Shown: piece by piece, positions 62,036 through 64,000 of the stretch
Layout: each line of letters begins with the position of its first letter
Position numbering within the stretch: position 1 is the stretch's first letter
Assembly: GCF_013450295.1 (NCBI RefSeq)
Contig: NZ_SKBR01000002.1
Coordinates: forward strand, 1,512,501-1,576,500
Length of the DNA stretch: 64,000 nt
Direction of reading: 5' to 3'
From: Streptomyces sp. AJS327
GTDB lineage: Bacteria; Actinomycetota; Actinomycetes; Streptomycetales; Streptomycetaceae
Notes under the pieces: model-generated
The model's input: only the letters and a program-made list of their open reading frames with translations
Told to the model about the DNA's origin: nothing
Databases searched by the model: none
Translations under genes and position numbers: made by a program

Positions 62036-63115
62036 ATGGACTTCAGCGCCTACTTCTTCTCCGCCGACGACCGCACCGACGCGGGCGAGCGCTACCGCTT
62101 CGTCATCGACGTGGCCCGCTACGTGGACCAGCACGGCTTCCGCGCCGTCTGGACCCCGGAACGGCACTTCCAGGAGTTCGGCGGCAGCTTCCCCAACCCC
62201 TCGGTGCTCAGCGCCGCGCTCGCCGCCGTCACCACCTCCGTCGACCTGCGGGCGGGCAGCGTGGTGGTCCCACACCACCACGCCGTCCGCATCGCCGAGG
62301 AGTGGGCCCTGGTCGACCAGATATCCGGCGGACGCGTCGGCCTGTGCCTGGCCACCGGATGGCACAGGGGAGACTTCGTCTTCTACCCGGAACGCTACGA
62401 GAACCGCAGAGAGCACACCTTCGAGCAGATCGACACCCTGCGGGCGCTGTGGCGGGGAGAGCCCGTCACCTTCCCCGGACCGGGCGGCCAGGACCTGGAG
62501 ATCCGCACCTTCCCCCGCCCCCACTCCACCCACCTGCCCCTGTGGCTCGTCCACAGTTCCAACCCCCAGACCTGGCGGCAGGCCGGACGGGCGGGCACCA
62601 ACGTGCTCACCCTGCTGGACAACTGGGACCGGCTCCGCGACAACATCGCCACCTACCGCGAGGCCCGCGACGAGGCCGGACACGACCCGGCGGCCGGCAC
62701 CGTCACCGTCGCCGTGCACACCTACGTGGGCGACGACGACACGAGGGTCCGCGAACTGGTCGAGGAACCCGTCACCCGCTACCTGGGAACCTTCCTCACC
62801 CAACGCCGCGGCGACGCCTCCCTGTCCGGCGAGTCCAAGACCATGACCGAGGAGGAGCACCGCTCCCTCTCCCGGTACGCCTTCGAGGACATGTACGGCA
62901 ACCGGTCCCTGCTGGGCACCGAGGAGAAGTGCGCCGCCACGGTCGAGAGACTGGCCGCGATCGGCACCGACGAGATCGCCTGCATGATCGACTTCGGGCT
63001 TCCCCTGCCCACCGTCCTCGACGGACTGCCCGCGCTGAACCGGCTCCGCGCCCGCTTCGCCCCCACCCCGGCCGTCACCGACTACTACCGTCACCCCGCG
63101 AGGCGAGCCCGGTGA
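62036..63115 (+). CDS. MupA-like FMN-dependent luciferase-like monooxygenase
   Basis: The 359-residue protein is a luciferase-like monooxygenase of the natural-product subgroup related to MupA of mupirocin biosynthesis. It has MDFSAYFFSADDRTDAGERY at the start, GFRAVWTPERHFQEFGGSFPNPSV, GSVVVPHHHAVRIAEEWALVDQISGGRVGLCLATGWH, and the later LVHSSNPQTWRQAGRAGTNVLTLL, all typical of that subgroup. It needs reduced flavin, which the flavin reductase at 15820-16317 can supply, and probably hydroxylates or otherwise oxidises an ACP-bound chain or the released product. The ATG at 62036 is preferred (AAGGA seven bases upstream; the family begins MDFS/MKFS). A GTG at 62009 would give the usual 4-base overlap but adds nine residues outside the family. 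It is co-transcribed with the PKS genes. Confidence 0.88.
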   Translation: MDFSAYFFSADDRTDAGERYRFVIDVARYVDQHGFRAVWTPERHFQEFGGSFPNPSVLSAALAAVTTSVDLRAGSVVVPHHHAVRIAEEWALVDQISGGRVGLCLATGWHRGDFVFYPERYENRREHTFEQIDTLRALWRGEPVTFPGPGGQDLEIRTFPRPHSTHLPLWLVHSSNPQTWRQAGRAGTNVLTLLDNWDRLRDNIATYREARDEAGHDPAAGTVTVAVHTYVGDDDTRVRELVEEPVTRYLGTFLTQRRGDASLSGESKTMTEEEHRSLSRYAFEDMYGNRSLLGTEEKCAATVERLAAIGTDEIACMIDFGLPLPTVLDGLPALNRLRARFAPTPAVTDYYRHPARRAR

Positions 63116-63897
63116 CCACACCCACCGACCACACCACCCTCACCCGCTGGGTCGCCGGCCTCGCCACCACACGGCCACCGGGCGCCACCCTGCCCCTGGT
63201 GTGCGTACCGCACGCGGGCGGCGGCACCGCCACCTACCAGACCTGGGCCTCCACGCTCCCCGAGGAGGTCACCCCCTGGCCCCTGCGGCTGCCCGGACGC
63301 GAGTCCCGCCGCGCGGAACCCCGCCCCCTCAGGATGGAGGACGTGGTGGACCCGGCGGCGGCCGCGCTCGCCCCCCACCTCACGGAACCCTTCGCGCTCT
63401 ACGGCCACAGCCTCGGTGCCCTCATCGCCTACGAACTCGCGCACGCGCTGCGTGACCGCTTCGGCCTGGAGGCGGACCTGCTGGCCGTCTCCGCCCGCCG
63501 CGCCCCGCACCTCGCACCCTCCGGCCCACCCGTCCACCACCTGCCGGACGCGGAACTCGTCACGGCGGTCGAACGGACCTACCAGGGCATGCCAACGGCC
63601 ATCCTGGAGGACCCCGAGATCCTGAGCGTCTACCTGCCCGTGCTCCGCGCCGACCTGACCGTCCTGGAAACCTACCGCCACCGCCAACGGCCGCGCCTCC
63701 GCTGCCCCGTCACCGTCTTCGGCGCCCGCGACGACACCACCGTCGCCGAGTCCGAACTCGCCGCCTGGTCCGACCTCAGCGCCGGGCCCACGACACTGCG
63801 GCAACGGGACGACGGCGGGCACTTCTTCCCCCAGTCCCACCGCACGTGGCTGACCGGGCACCTCAGCCAGGACCTCCTGCGCCTGTCCGTCCCCTGA
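63112..63897 (+). CDS. Type II thioesterase
   Basis: The 261-residue alpha/beta hydrolase is a stand-alone editing thioesterase (GrsT/RifR type). It shows VCVPHAGGGTATYQTWAS with the oxyanion-hole segment, LPGRESRRAEP, the nucleophile motif GHSLGA, SARRAPHL, the lid with YQGMP and ILSVYLPVLRADLTVLETY, and the catalytic histidine in DGGHFFP. Such enzymes remove stalled or wrong acyl groups from carrier proteins, which matters in an AT-less system where one free AT serves many ACPs. The GTG start overlaps the monooxygenase stop by four bases, with GAGGCGAG upstream. It is the last gene visible. The following 103 bases to the end of the window show no coding potential I can support. Confidence 0.93.
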   Translation: MTTPTDHTTLTRWVAGLATTRPPGATLPLVCVPHAGGGTATYQTWASTLPEEVTPWPLRLPGRESRRAEPRPLRMEDVVDPAAAALAPHLTEPFALYGHSLGALIAYELAHALRDRFGLEADLLAVSARRAPHLAPSGPPVHHLPDAELVTAVERTYQGMPTAILEDPEILSVYLPVLRADLTVLETYRHRQRPRLRCPVTVFGARDDTTVAESELAAWSDLSAGPTTLRQRDDGGHFFPQSHRTWLTGHLSQDLLRLSVP

Positions 63898-64000
63898 CGG
63901 CTCCACGACGAGCCTCACCCCCACGTCACACCGCCCGCCACACCAGCGAACGCACACGGCCACCCCTCGCCCCACCCCTCCCGCCACACCCGAGCGTGCC

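Overview
The window is very GC-rich, most coding sequence uses C- or G-ending codons, GTG starts are common, and one regulator carries a TTA codon. Together with monomeric isocitrate dehydrogenase, tandem TetR and PucR regulators and a giant modular synthase, this points to a streptomycete-like actinomycete. The genus cannot be fixed by reading alone.

Bases 1-14358 hold primary-metabolism and regulatory genes. They are the end of a GlpP-like antiterminator gene, a small ABM-domain protein, the etfB/etfA electron-transfer flavoprotein pair (minus strand) facing a divergent TetR gene, an F420/luciferase-type oxidoreductase, a double-TetR regulator, a GNAT acetyltransferase, monomeric icd, an amidohydrolase, an ABC exporter pair and a PucR-type regulator. 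Several strong GC-rich hairpins separate the units. The 457-bp gap between etfB and etfA is packed with 7-, 11- and 14-bp tandem repeats.

Bases 14359-63897 are a trans-AT polyketide synthase locus, all on the plus strand. A 357-bp promoter region with palindromes precedes two paralogous winged-helix regulators, a flavin reductase, a PfaD-type trans-enoylreductase, a free malonyl acyltransferase, four giant PKS proteins (4517, 2522, 2730 and 4640 aa), a MupA-like FMN monooxygenase and a type II thioesterase. From PfaD onward nearly every junction is a 4-base GTGA/ATGA overlap, so the block reads as one translationally coupled operon.

Reading the PKS in gene order gives: loading (double hot-dog MaoC dehydratase, FabG-like SDR, FkbH, ACP); M1 KS-DH-KR-ACP; M2 KS-KR-ACP; M3 KS | variant DH-ACP; M4 KS-DH-KR-ACP; M5 KS0 | ACP; M6 KS-KR-ACP; M7 KS-ACP; M8 KS | KR-ACP; M9 KS-DH-KR-MT-ACP; M10 KS0-ACP; M11 KS-ACP-TE-TE (a bar marks a protein boundary). 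No AT domain is embedded, so the free AT must load malonyl on every extending ACP. The most unusual parts are the start (a glyceryl-derived C3 starter that the fused DH and SDR could convert to lactyl or a related unit) and the end (tandem thioesterases, the first with its nucleophile serine replaced by glycine). With 8-9 extending modules and one C-methylation, the inferred product is a roughly C19-C21 chain plus one methyl branch. I do not recognise the compound. The last 103 bases (63898-64000) show no gene, and the downstream cluster edge lies outside the window.
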